Assembly (NCBI GenBank): GCA_022419385.1
Contig: JAJUBI010000007.1
Location: 95,768 to 159,767, forward strand
Source: Paraconiothyrium sp. Pb-2020
Taxonomy: Eukaryota; Ascomycota; Dothideomycetes; Pleosporales; Didymosphaeriaceae
Length of the DNA stretch: 64,000 nt
Reading direction: 5' to 3'
The position numbers were made by a program, and so were the translations under genes. Below are positions 55,273 to 64,000 of the stretch, piece after piece (position 1 is the first letter of the stretch; each line of letters begins with the position of its first letter). The notes under the pieces are model-generated. The model ran no database searches. It saw only the letters and a program-made list of their open reading frames with translations, and was not told the origin of the DNA.

Positions 55273-57444
55273 TTATCCTAATCGTATCCATTTCCGTTGT
55301 CCAAATTTTTCTTTTAGTTCCCACTTTGCATTGAGAATGGAATCAGAGTGTACGATACAGATGCCAGTCCGAATAGCAGAATCTACGTGTTTTTCTACTA
55401 TCATAAGATAGATTCTCCGCGTCGACGCGTTAAAACCAAGAAGCAGGAGCTCCAATTTCTCCGATTTGAACAGCTCATATAGCGCCTTCTGCTGCAATGG
55501 GCCACGAGAGATATACCAATCGGTCTTGTGTCCGCACACCCTGAGATTACCAATCCCATCAAGAGAAATTTCAGATACCTCTACGCAATAGACGTGCAGC
55601 AGTAATACTTTTGGCGGCGTGATATGATGCGGTAAGACCCTTCCTGATGCTGTCGACGTAGCAGAGTGATAGTAGCTGAAGCTGACTCATGGATCCTGTC
55701 CCGACTCGAGTCGTATATTATTTACCAGGTTGTATATCGATGTACTCGATTGAGGGAACGATATCTCGCCGCGCCATCGCATCCAAGACCAAGACGGAAC
55801 TGAAGCTGAGTCTGTAAGGTCTAAAGTCATGTCAATGGAAGAGTCTTCCCCATCTCGGGCATCTCGGGCCTGCTCAAGGGGTTTTTGGTGTGCCCACAAT
55901 AAACCTTGTATGAAATTAATGTATTCTGCATGACCGGGACCGGGACCGTAAGAGACTCCCCAAAGTTCGAAAACTCCTTTCATCGCAAAATGTCTGATAA
56001 TACCTGCGAAAGCTTTTGGTCTATCGTCGTCGAAGGTGAGGGTCCGCTTGGTGTACTGAACGACAAGGTTCATGTATAGACGTTGTTGCTCATACACGTA
56101 TTTGGCTTGAGTTACAGCAAAACGGCGTACCGTATTCGTGGACAACATCCCAGACTGGAAACAAGGATAGACGTTTTCCTTGTCAAGCTCGTGGATAAGA
56201 TCGAGACTTGGTACGACATTCTCACTGCAGTGCATCGCGTTGCACTCAAAATAAAGTTGGTTGTCGGTAAAGACCAGACGGTGCGTCGATAGGCAAGCCT
56301 CTTGCAAAGTCCAGCCTCTACTAATCCACTTCGAGGATCGAATGCTGTGATGTGGATGACACATAGAAGAGAAGACGTTAAAGTTCCCAGCTTTCACATT
56401 GCGTTGGAGCGTTCGAGGTGTTCCATTGACGCCGGGAAGACCGTAATGACTGTCTTGACCACATGCAGCTATGATTGTCATATCTGCAGACCCGTAAATT
56501 GAGTCCATCTGACTGATTTGATGATTCTTTTCTTCTGCATTGCCTTGGTCGATACAGAGCTTATCGACCCACAAATACTTGTATCCAAGACCCTTAGCTG
56601 CCGCGACAGCGTCGTGTATTGTCTTGGTAATCTTTGGATTGGATTTAGGAGCTGCGTAATACCCCATTGCTGGCGTCTCGCTGTGACTAACCGTCGTTCC
56701 CCATACATAGCTTAGGGCAACATAGTTTATATTTGCTGGTGCAGGCACCACAACATATGTCTCACAATCCAGAAGTTTCAGACCAGTGACCTGTTTTTCA
56801 CGGTTCTGACAGTACGAGTGATGAGAGTCACAGAAATCCAGCCAGTCTCTCACTCGAGACAAGGCGGCATCCTGCCCTGGAATCCGTGGTTGGAAGAGCG
56901 AATCGTCATGTGTATCTTCCCTGAGGCAAAACAGATGTCCAGCGGCGTCAGCATGTTTACGAAACGTCTCTGCTTTCATCCTAGATGGAACTACTCCGAA
57001 GCAAGGAATGTCTTTTTCTCGATGTCGTTCCCTGCTTGAGCCAAATGCAATTGTTTTGGTCAATTTCAGATACGAATATATTCGCAGTTGATATTCTGCA
57101 GAGGACTTAGGTTGGATCCGAGATTGATGAAACAAATGGCACAAAGGTCATTTCGAAGCGGTAGACACGTCGTTACAACGCTTGCCAAGATCAGCGAGCA
57201 GAATTCCGTCACTCTCCTTCTGTAGAGACAAGACATCGACATCTAGAACTTTCTGGAAGTCGATGTGCTGGCAATGCTCGCAAAGCGGGTTTTCCTCCAG
57301 GACAGCGTCCCTACACTTCTTCGGCGCTGGCGATACATGCTGGAAAGTACTGCGTCGCCTTTTCCGCAGAGAACTCGCCACTTCAGTGTCTTCAGATTCG
57401 ATATTTGATTTGAAAGTGACAGCGTTTGCTGATTCTGATGACAA
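55273..57444 (-). pseudogene. HET-domain protein HET2, interrupted by two in-frame TGA codons
   Basis: One reading frame is open from upstream of 57444 to 55273 except for TGA at 57148-57150 and TGA at 55687-55689. Before the first stop: LCEHCQHIDFQKVLDVDV and LADLGKRC, then K-stop-PLCHLFHQSR, where the family shows CPxC. Then the HET domain: NYVALSYVWGTT, LGYKYLWVDKLCIDQGN, QMDSIYGSADMTIIAACG, KWISRGWTLQEACLS and LVFTDNQLYFEC; later VPSWSWMRWRGE. After the second stop the frame continues VSFSYYHS, HVYCVEVSEI and ends KFGQRKWIRLG, the usual HET C-terminal ending. The second stop fits CGA to TGA. The 5' end is unsettled: no in-frame ATG was found near 57444-57520, so an upstream exon probably exists. 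Confidence 0.75.
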
Positions 57445-57540
57445 AATTGGCGCCCGAGGGTCAGACTTAGAGGATTTTGAAGACGATCTCGAAGTCGGGG
57501 AGGGAACTGGTGTGCAAGGCTGGATATAGGATCAGGAATC

Positions 57541-58003
57541 ATGCAAAGTAATGTCAGAGATCTTCTGTACCTGTGGTCGAAGATTGAGCAAAGGAAGATT
57601 ATCGTTACGCTCTGGAACTGGCAGTGGACCCATTGTTGGGTCTCGGAACTGGAGGTATGGATGCAGAGACCAGAATTACGCAATAGCCTAACATCAAAGT
57701 TACTTCAGACTTCGGGGGTTGGAACAGGAAAGTCTGCACTGTTGCAGGTCGTTGTCTCTAGAATATTGTATGTGCTGAACGAAGAGAAGTCGAGATGCGG
57801 GCCGCCTGGAGGTTGAATACCTAGGTAACCTTGGAGCTATCGTGGCGCAGCATTGAGGCTTAGCAATTGCCAAGCCTACTGGGCCCCCATTGGTGAATAT
57901 TCGCGTGGACAGCTTGGAAGCAGAGGCGCTAAGGTAGGTTCAGGATACCAACGAAAAGAATTGAGGAGGAAGTCAGGCGATAGGAAAGTGAGCATGTTGT
58001 AAA
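57541..58003 (+). other. Segment before the P450 fusion, with a possible P-loop relic
   Basis: Immediately upstream of the truncated P450 an ORF (57541-57816) reads SGVGTGKSALLQVVVSRILY, which has the shape of a Walker A loop (GxxxxGKS). No other ATPase motif is visible and the frame stops soon after, so this may be chance. Confidence 0.25.
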
Positions 58004-59522
58004 ATGACGACGAATCTGCTCAGCATGGGCAACATGCATCTATTGGAACACGAGATGTGGATTAAAGCTACAACGAACAAGAATCGCCGTGCTGCGACAA
58101 TTGAGGAGCTGCTACGATTTGAATCAGCAATTACAGGGATGAGACGTGAAGTCATGCAGCGAACGCAGATTGGAGCTACAGAGCTGCAACCAGGTGATAT
58201 ACTGTTTGTCGCATATAATTCTGGCAGTCGTGATCCAAAGTACCTCACATTCCCTGATGAATTTGATCTGGACAGGAAGTCGACAAGTCAGCATCTCGGC
58301 TTTGGCCGTGGTATACACGCGTGTCTTGGGGCACCATTAGCTCGCCTGCTTCTGAACGTTGGGCTTGAGGTCGTTCGCGACAGGCCTCCTGATTTGAAGC
58401 TGCAGAGTAGGTTCCAGAAGCAATATGCTCGGGTTTCTGAGGGCTGCGGTATCGATGCACTCACTACTCCTCGAGTAAAATCCAGATATGTTGAGGAAAA
58501 TCGTTCAGACTGTGTGAACAGCAGTACCGAACGTCAATCCAAGTGCAAACAGGTCCAGAAAAGTGTCCGCATTAGAGTATCCGCAGCGCAACTCGTCGCT
58601 GACGGCCTATTGCTACTCGCACTGGAACTAGCGGAAGGAGAGAAGCTACCCGCATGGACTCCGGGTGCGCATATCGACCTTCCTGTTGCTAGGCTCGGTT
58701 TCCGACAGTATTCGCTATGCTCGGATCCCGCAGACAGCACAGAATGGCAGGTCGCGGTATCCCTCAACACCCAAGGTACAGGAGGATCGGCATACATTCA
58801 CCGAGTGCTCATGCAGGGAAGCAGCCTCCAAATCAGTCAACCTCGTAAACATTTCTCTCTTCGCGATGCGGATCGGTATCTGTTCATCGCTGGAGGGGTT
58901 GGTATCACTCCCATCAGAGCGATGATTATGGACGTACGGCGAAGATGTATACCGCATCGACTCATCTACCTTGGATCCCATCGGTCACGCATTGCCTTTG
59001 CGGATGAACTGTAAAGGATGCGCAATCTACTCTTTGGCAAAAGGACGAACTTGGGTCGTATAACCTTTACGAAGGTCTTCGAGATTATGGAGTATTCGAC
59101 GTAAGTGACGTCCAAAAGCAACGCATCTATTCTTGTGGACCAACTCGCCTTCTGGAAGCGGTGAACTCTGCCTGCGCCCACCTACCAGTCGGGGTCCTTC
59201 ATGTCGAACACTTTGAGAATACCAAGCTCGTCTCAAGGTAAAGCAACAAGAATAACCTGTTCGAAGTTGAGCTTAAGCGTAGTGGTCGCGTCCTTCAAGT
59301 CCCAGTGCAGTGTAGTCTCTTGGATGCGCTAACGAGTATGGTTGCGGCGTCATCTCCACTTGCGCGAAGGGAACATGCGGAAAATGCGAAGTGGCGGTTG
59401 TCGCTGGTGAGGTAGAGCATCACGACACAGTATTGACAACTGAAGAAAAGAAGGACGGGAAGACAATCATGACGTGTGTGAGTCGCTGCGCGGGAGAGCG
59501 ATTGGTATTGGACCTGTGGTGA
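58004..59522 (+). pseudogene. Relic of a self-sufficient P450-reductase-ferredoxin fusion (CYP116B/RhF-like)
   Basis: From 58004: TTNLLSMGNMHLLEHE (C-terminal part of the I-helix), TIEELLRFESAI (ExxR helix start), LFVAYNSGSRDP, FPDEFDLDR and the haem loop HLGFGRGIHACLGAPLARL. A linker follows (RQSKCKQVQKSVRI) and then a phthalate-dioxygenase-reductase-type FMN/NAD domain: PGAHIDLP, RQYSLCSDP, IAGGVGITPIRAM and IYSCGPTRLLEAV. Last a plant-type [2Fe-2S] ferredoxin: YGCGVISTC, KGTCGKCEV and the distal Cys in IMTCVSRC, ending at 59522. Lesions: TAA at 59012-59014 with a frame change, TAA at 59239-59241, and another frame change near 59332. The N-terminal half of the P450 is gone; only a degraded I-helix is visible at the edge. 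This architecture is bacterial; a fungal copy suggests transfer or an old fusion, now dead. Confidence 0.8.
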
Positions 59523-59647
59523 ATGGGGTGCGTGAAATGACTCAAACCTTCAACCCAAACGTGAAAGCAACCAACGCCATAGTTCATGATACAACTCCCA
59601 GAAGTCCCAAATAAGTCTTCTACAAAGCAATATGCTCGCCATGCATC

Positions 59648-60661
59648 TCATTCCTTCAGTATATCTTTCTTGACATGCACGACAATCTTTCCCTTTGCCC
59701 TCTGCGTCTTCAGCTTTTCAAATGCTCTTGGTGCGTCCTCGTATTCCCACACCGAGTCAATTATAACCTGCACATTCCCTCCGTCTATCCATTTCCCAAG
59801 CTGTACCAATTGGTCGTGATTGGGTTTCAACAGAACAAACTGGTACTTCCTCCTTCCGCCGCCAAGGAAGGCCGGAAGTAACATATTGCCAACATGTTGT
59901 AATGCAGACGAAATGCCCGTCTCCGCACCGACTTGTGAATAGTGCCCGTGGTGCACGACGAAGTGTTGGCATTGACCGTACAGATTTGAGGGTATGCCCA
60001 CATTGTCCACAACCAGGCTGAAGACTTGCCCCTTCTTTTTCAGTCTCTCTACGAGATCTATAGACTTATAATCTATGATCTCGTCCGCGCCCAGACTCTT
60101 GCAGAGTTCTATGTTGGTGCTCGAACACGCTGTCGTGACGTGGCAACCCAATGCCTTCGCGATCTGGATACCGAAGATGCCCGTACCTCCAGACCCGCCG
60201 TTGATGAAAATTTTGTCACCTTTCTTGACATAGGGCTGTATCGACTGGTATGCAGTGAGTCCGGTAACTGCCACGCCAGCCATATGATCGACTTTGAGTC
60301 CCGTTGGAACAGTCGCGAGCATCTCTTTCGATACCGCAATATATTGACCGAGAGATCCGTGCCCGAGGGGTCCTCCATACATGCCGAACACCATCTCGCC
60401 GACGCGATACGGAGCGGCTTTTCGCCCTATCTCACAGACCTTGCCGCAGAAGTCCATTCCTGGTGTGCTGGGCGATGGTATCATTCCTCGAGCAATCAGT
60501 CCCAGCTCAGGCACTTTGTAATCTGCTGGGTTGAGGGCTGCGCTGTACACCTCGACCAAGATTTGATCCTCAGTGATATGTGGTTTCGCGACGCCGGCTG
60601 CGGGCAGATACAGGTTGTTCTCGATGCCCCCTGCGGCGGATTTAAACTGCCAGACATACAT
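59648..60661 (-). CDS. Medium-chain dehydrogenase/reductase (quinone-oxidoreductase/zeta-crystallin-like)
   Basis: Single exon, 337 residues, start MYVWQFKSA at 60661. GroES-like N-domain with VEVYSAALNPADYKVP and GMDFCGKVCEIG; Rossmann NADP site FINGGSGGTGIFGIQIAKALG; then SLGADEIIDY and LVVDNVG, with DAPRAFEKLKTQRAKGKIVV at the C-terminus. The Cys/His ligands of the catalytic zinc are absent, so it belongs to the zinc-free, NADPH-dependent branch that reduces quinones or enones. Intact. It lies convergent with the P450 fusion relic (125 bp between the ends), and could belong to an aromatic-degradation neighbourhood, but that is inference. Confidence 0.9.
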   Translation of the reverse strand: MYVWQFKSAAGGIENNLYLPAAGVAKPHITEDQILVEVYSAALNPADYKVPELGLIARGMIPSPSTPGMDFCGKVCEIGRKAAPYRVGEMVFGMYGGPLGHGSLGQYIAVSKEMLATVPTGLKVDHMAGVAVTGLTAYQSIQPYVKKGDKIFINGGSGGTGIFGIQIAKALGCHVTTACSSTNIELCKSLGADEIIDYKSIDLVERLKKKGQVFSLVVDNVGIPSNLYGQCQHFVVHHGHYSQVGAETGISSALQHVGNMLLPAFLGGGRRKYQFVLLKPNHDQLVQLGKWIDGGNVQVIIDSVWEYEDAPRAFEKLKTQRAKGKIVVHVKKDILKE

Positions 60662-61659
60662 GCTATGCTTTGTGAAGGGGTTCTGCAAATAAGCAAGTAT
60701 GCAATTCAGGAGTGGTGGGAAAGAGCGTTGTCCATCGAGGTGTGAGCCATATCGTCATAGATGGCCGGGGTATGACCGAAGCCTCCCCCATCTTCCGCCT
60801 TAGGCGCACGACGTGTCTGCTGACTACAGCTGGATAAGGAGCAGATAGTATTACTAGCGGAAGGATAATCCTACACGAACCTGTATCTCTCGTCAAGACA
60901 GCCTGCGATCGTGCGGTGCGCGTCGTCGTAAAGTGCCTCTGTCTTACTAGTCCTTATGTGGCTAGCGCGTTACTGCTAAGCAAAGTACAGTCATCACAGC
61001 TGCTTCGGAATTGTGAAGTAAGTAGCCTTTCATCTTCATTCAGCAGAATTTCAAATGCGTTGTCCTAAGAACTGTTATTGGAAAAATTCGCCGTATTGAC
61101 TGTGTGCCCCAACTAACGAGTGCATCTAGCTGGAACTGCACTGTCTTAACCTTCATGCTTTGGTAAGTTATGACTCGACCTACCCTACGTTGCGTCAACT
61201 GACTTTCTGAAAAACAAATTTATAATATGTTTCCGTCCCTTCTCTTAGCAAAGAGCTCGCTCTGCAATAAGAAAGGACGAAATTTGATCAAGTCTGGCAA
61301 TGAAACATAATAAGAGCGATACGCAGTAACCGAGTTCAGCATTGATGACAGCGGTCCATAACTACTTCTAGTCCTATTTCTGCTCATTATATATGTCCTG
61401 AAATGATGTGAGAGATATTTTCACTAGACAATTTGGCTACGCCGTAAGATGAAAAGACCCCTTCGGGCGTCTGGCATTGTGAGTCCACATCACAAGGGCA
61501 TCGTACTTTCACAATGTTAAAGTGTGAAAACAAAGTCAACACCACTATCGCTCCTATTTAAATACTATTTACACCCCTTTCGTTAATCTTCCAGACCCAA
61601 GTCACCTTACAACTTTCAATACACAACTTCAACCACAACTTGTTCTATCCACCCAGAAC
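60662..61659. other. Intergenic, promoters of the reductase and RING gene
   Basis: About 1 kb. A TATA-like TATTTAAATA at about 61556 is roughly 100 bp before the RING start. No other feature seen. Confidence 0.5.
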
Positions 61660-63090
61660 ATGGCTTCAGCTGCTCCCCCTACAACCACCCCGGCGTTCCA
61701 GGCAGAACTGACGGATGGTTTGTCCCGCGAACATCTACCACAGCTCGCTCGCTGCCTTAGCTATATCGAAGAGGCTCACAGCTTTGACACAGATCAGTCC
61801 GATAGTGTTCTGATCACTTTTGTCAATGCTTACTCATTCATGCTTCACGAAACCGGGCATGTAAAGGATGTTCACTCATTAGGAGACATGCTTCCGGTTG
61901 AGTACGAAAATTGCAAGAAGCTGTTTCTCCATTTCGTTGCTGTAGAGCGTCGGTTGCACAATCGCAACACTACATCGAAGAACTATACTTTGCCAAGCTT
62001 CGAAGCTCTATGGCAGGAGCTGCTTGATTCATTCGACCACATTGGCAGCACCGTTCACGGCACTTTCAACGATGGTCATGTCGATGTATGCTCTTACCAA
62101 CAGTATCGCGGCAAGACATTGCGCGCTTATCGGTGGTTTGCGTTTCAATATCTGCAGAAGTGCGATTTGAAGTATATACAGCGCATCGAGAACATTCTCG
62201 ATAACCAGCCTGTTTATACTGATCTCCCCAGCGACTATGACCGATATATCAGCAATAGGCTGGCTGGCCAAGACCCATTCTTTGGGCTTACAGATGCACT
62301 GCGGCCTTTCATTCACGACACTCATCGAACCGCCCTTGTTCTGACGCTGTTCGGGAAGGTCCTGGCATTGACTTTGGACCTCTTCGGTGTCACCTCGTAC
62401 ACTCCATCCACTCAGCAGGTGAATGTCCTACTGGACGCATGTGCCCGCACGTGGGGTGAGAGTGTTGAGATTTTCCTTACAGGTGTGCCGCGGTCCGTTC
62501 GCGTGGCATGGTCAGCTGTGAATGCCCGAGGCGTTGGGGATGCGCTAGTCCACCGCTGCCGCGAGCTTGTCCAGCAGCATGGTGCTTCCAACGTTGGCTG
62601 GTTTCTGCACGTCTGGGCTTTTGGCGCGGCCATCACCGCTCTGTCCAATAAGAATCCTGCACATGGCGAATGGCTGAAGCAGATGCTCCGCACCTGGCCA
62701 GCAATCCCGTCTGGGTTGATTGATCAACCGCTCTCTCCTGAAGTCTCCTTTGTTCTCCCCCAGTTCTCTAGCTACATTCTGGACCGACGAGAGCTTGAGG
62801 CTGCCAACAGGGACGTAAACATGCAAGATATACTGTTCGAACCAGCTGGAGAGGCTCTGAACCCACTCGATCACACTGACATGATCCAACCATTCAACAA
62901 GGATGACTTGTGTGTCGTCTGCCAGTGCGAATTCGAAGATGAAGCAACCGTCAAGCTTCGGAATTGCGACCATATCATGCACCTCGAATGCGTTCGGTCT
63001 TTGATCAATGGCATCGAACCTTCTTCGAACTTGTGCCCACTGGACCGCAAGGAAATCTGCGCTCCTCGCCCTCGTAGTGCAGTAATCTAG
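61660..63090 (+). CDS. RING-type zinc-finger protein (C-terminal RING, last ligand Asp)
   Basis: Single-exon protein of 476 residues; the ATG at 61660 is in good context (AACATGG). The first ~410 residues are mostly helical, with no membrane segment, and I do not recognise the family. The C-terminal domain reads LCVVCQCEFEDEATVKLRNC then DHIMHLECVRSLINGIEPSS and NLCPLDRKEIC, spacing C-x2-C, C-x-H, H-x2-C, C-x2-D. The final Cys of CPxC is Asp, as in the Rbx1-type CPLD ending. Such domains act as E3 ubiquitin ligases by recruiting E2 enzymes; whether this one does is not known. Substrate and partners are unknown. Confidence 0.85.
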   Translation: MASAAPPTTTPAFQAELTDGLSREHLPQLARCLSYIEEAHSFDTDQSDSVLITFVNAYSFMLHETGHVKDVHSLGDMLPVEYENCKKLFLHFVAVERRLHNRNTTSKNYTLPSFEALWQELLDSFDHIGSTVHGTFNDGHVDVCSYQQYRGKTLRAYRWFAFQYLQKCDLKYIQRIENILDNQPVYTDLPSDYDRYISNRLAGQDPFFGLTDALRPFIHDTHRTALVLTLFGKVLALTLDLFGVTSYTPSTQQVNVLLDACARTWGESVEIFLTGVPRSVRVAWSAVNARGVGDALVHRCRELVQQHGASNVGWFLHVWAFGAAITALSNKNPAHGEWLKQMLRTWPAIPSGLIDQPLSPEVSFVLPQFSSYILDRRELEAANRDVNMQDILFEPAGEALNPLDHTDMIQPFNKDDLCVVCQCEFEDEATVKLRNCDHIMHLECVRSLINGIEPSSNLCPLDRKEICAPRPRSAVI

Positions 63091-64000
63091 CGCTGCATAG
63101 CAGTCCCCCCAGGTGGAATTGCAAGATACTAGCCGGATTGATTACTTCTTCCTCGCTGCTTCACGCATGTCTCAGGTAGATAAGGTACCATCTGTGTCCT
63201 GACAGTCCACAACTCTCTACGAGACCGCATTTTCCAGGCGGACTCTGAGATCATCAATTGTTGAGTTTTCCCGTCCTAGGAAGACTTTTCTGTCTTTCAT
63301 CTTTCATTAAGTCCATCTGCGCTGCCAGTTCGACTCTGGAACCATTCATTTTGTTCTGTATTGGTGTATTTGATTGTACACTCTTCTGTCCAACGGAAGT
63401 TATTCCCTCTTTGATTGTTTAATTGTAATTTCTGTAGATGTTCTTGTAAACGAAACACACTATTTATGCTACTAGATACCAATATACAAATCCCCCAAAT
63501 TCTGAGCACATAAACCATCAGACTAGGTCGCACTTATGCTCCAATAATAATGACGCTCAAAGGTAGTGATATCACATATACGCAGTCCAGGGTTTCATAG
63601 CCAAATGCCTGGGGCGTACTCACACGTTGGTCCCACATCACTGCGTTTAGGACGTCCATGGACCATCAAGTCATGCCAGGCGGCGGGAATACCTCCGGGT
63701 AGGGCGATATGGTGGCTCTATATCAAAAAGATCACGTACACACACGCTGACAGTGACACATATAACACAAGTAAGCTTAAGATTACACCAATCTTCTGCG
63801 CCAGACCGACTTCGCAACATCCGTGGTCGTGCTGATGCTTTCATACACATCCAGAGTTGGGCGCTCATAAGTGGTTGTCCAGTAGGTCCTATTCTTTATG
63901 CTCCTTTCGAGTTCTGGACGGAGTGATATCCCCAGAGCAGATGAAATCTCCGGTACATGACGCCATGTATGTCCAACGTTGCGGTTGTCGGATAGCAATA
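63091..64000. other. Intergenic to window end
   Basis: About 900 bp after the RING gene. Minor ORFs near 63570-63998 on both strands have no motif; a gene could begin beyond the window. Confidence 0.5.

Noticed and set aside
55273..57444. TGA recoding (for example selenocysteine) in HET2
   Set aside because: No such decoding is known in filamentous ascomycetes, and simple nonsense mutation fits.
1..64000. CRISPR arrays, bacterial operons, plasmid or prophage genes
   Set aside because: No direct-repeat array and no prokaryotic gene organisation; introns show that the DNA is eukaryotic.

Overview
The window is nuclear DNA of a filamentous ascomycete (Pezizomycotina). The evidence is many short introns (45-65 nt, GT..AG with CTAAC/CTGAC-like branch sites), HET-domain and DUF7580-type genes, a Zn2Cys6 regulator, fungal-type secreted oxidases, and no operon structure. 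I cannot fix the class or species.

Layout. 70-3789: 3' part of a urea carboxylase/urea amidolyase. 3850-5610: a degraded patch with a Copia RNase H relic, a broken Rieske oxygenase and an orphan exon-like piece. 6008-11046: three intact minus-strand genes (secreted intradiol dioxygenase-like protein, aldo/keto reductase, aquaporin). 14061-17277: two abutting pseudogenes, a 5'-truncated sterol-glucosyltransferase-like gene and a P450. 18434-25628: intact oxidative genes (BBE-type FAD oxidase, SDR, Zn2Cys6 regulator, five-exon D-amino-acid oxidase), possibly a small catabolic or metabolite cluster with the two pseudogenes as lost members. 26632-37284: an allorecognition-flavoured stretch (HET gene with a frame defect at a splice junction, stand-alone metzincin, second SDR, C2H2-like/TPR gene split by a frameshift, DUF7580 pseudogene). 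38227-48134: mostly housekeeping or secreted functions (NmrA-like gene with a frame break, neutral ceramidase, splicing factor SPF27, broken DJ-1/PfpI gene, S41 peptidase with signal peptide and GPI-like tail). 48135-51802: gene-poor. 51803-63090: putative DUF4804/MavL-like protein, peroxisomal-type SDR, second HET gene with two in-frame TGA codons, relic of a bacterial-style P450-reductase-ferredoxin fusion, medium-chain reductase and a RING protein.

About ten of roughly thirty loci are visibly broken. In DUF7580 and HET2 the stop codons are each explicable by single C-to-T changes (CAG/CAA/CGA to TAG/TAA/TGA), whereas the P450, DJ-1 and NmrA breaks are one-base indels, two of them in homopolymers, so assembly error must be excluded for those. 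The intact and broken genes are interleaved, as in an accessory, recombining part of a fungal chromosome. Stop-free, frame-preserving introns hide in the urea carboxylase, aldo/keto reductase and second SDR, and these proteins would be mis-predicted by simple ORF calling.
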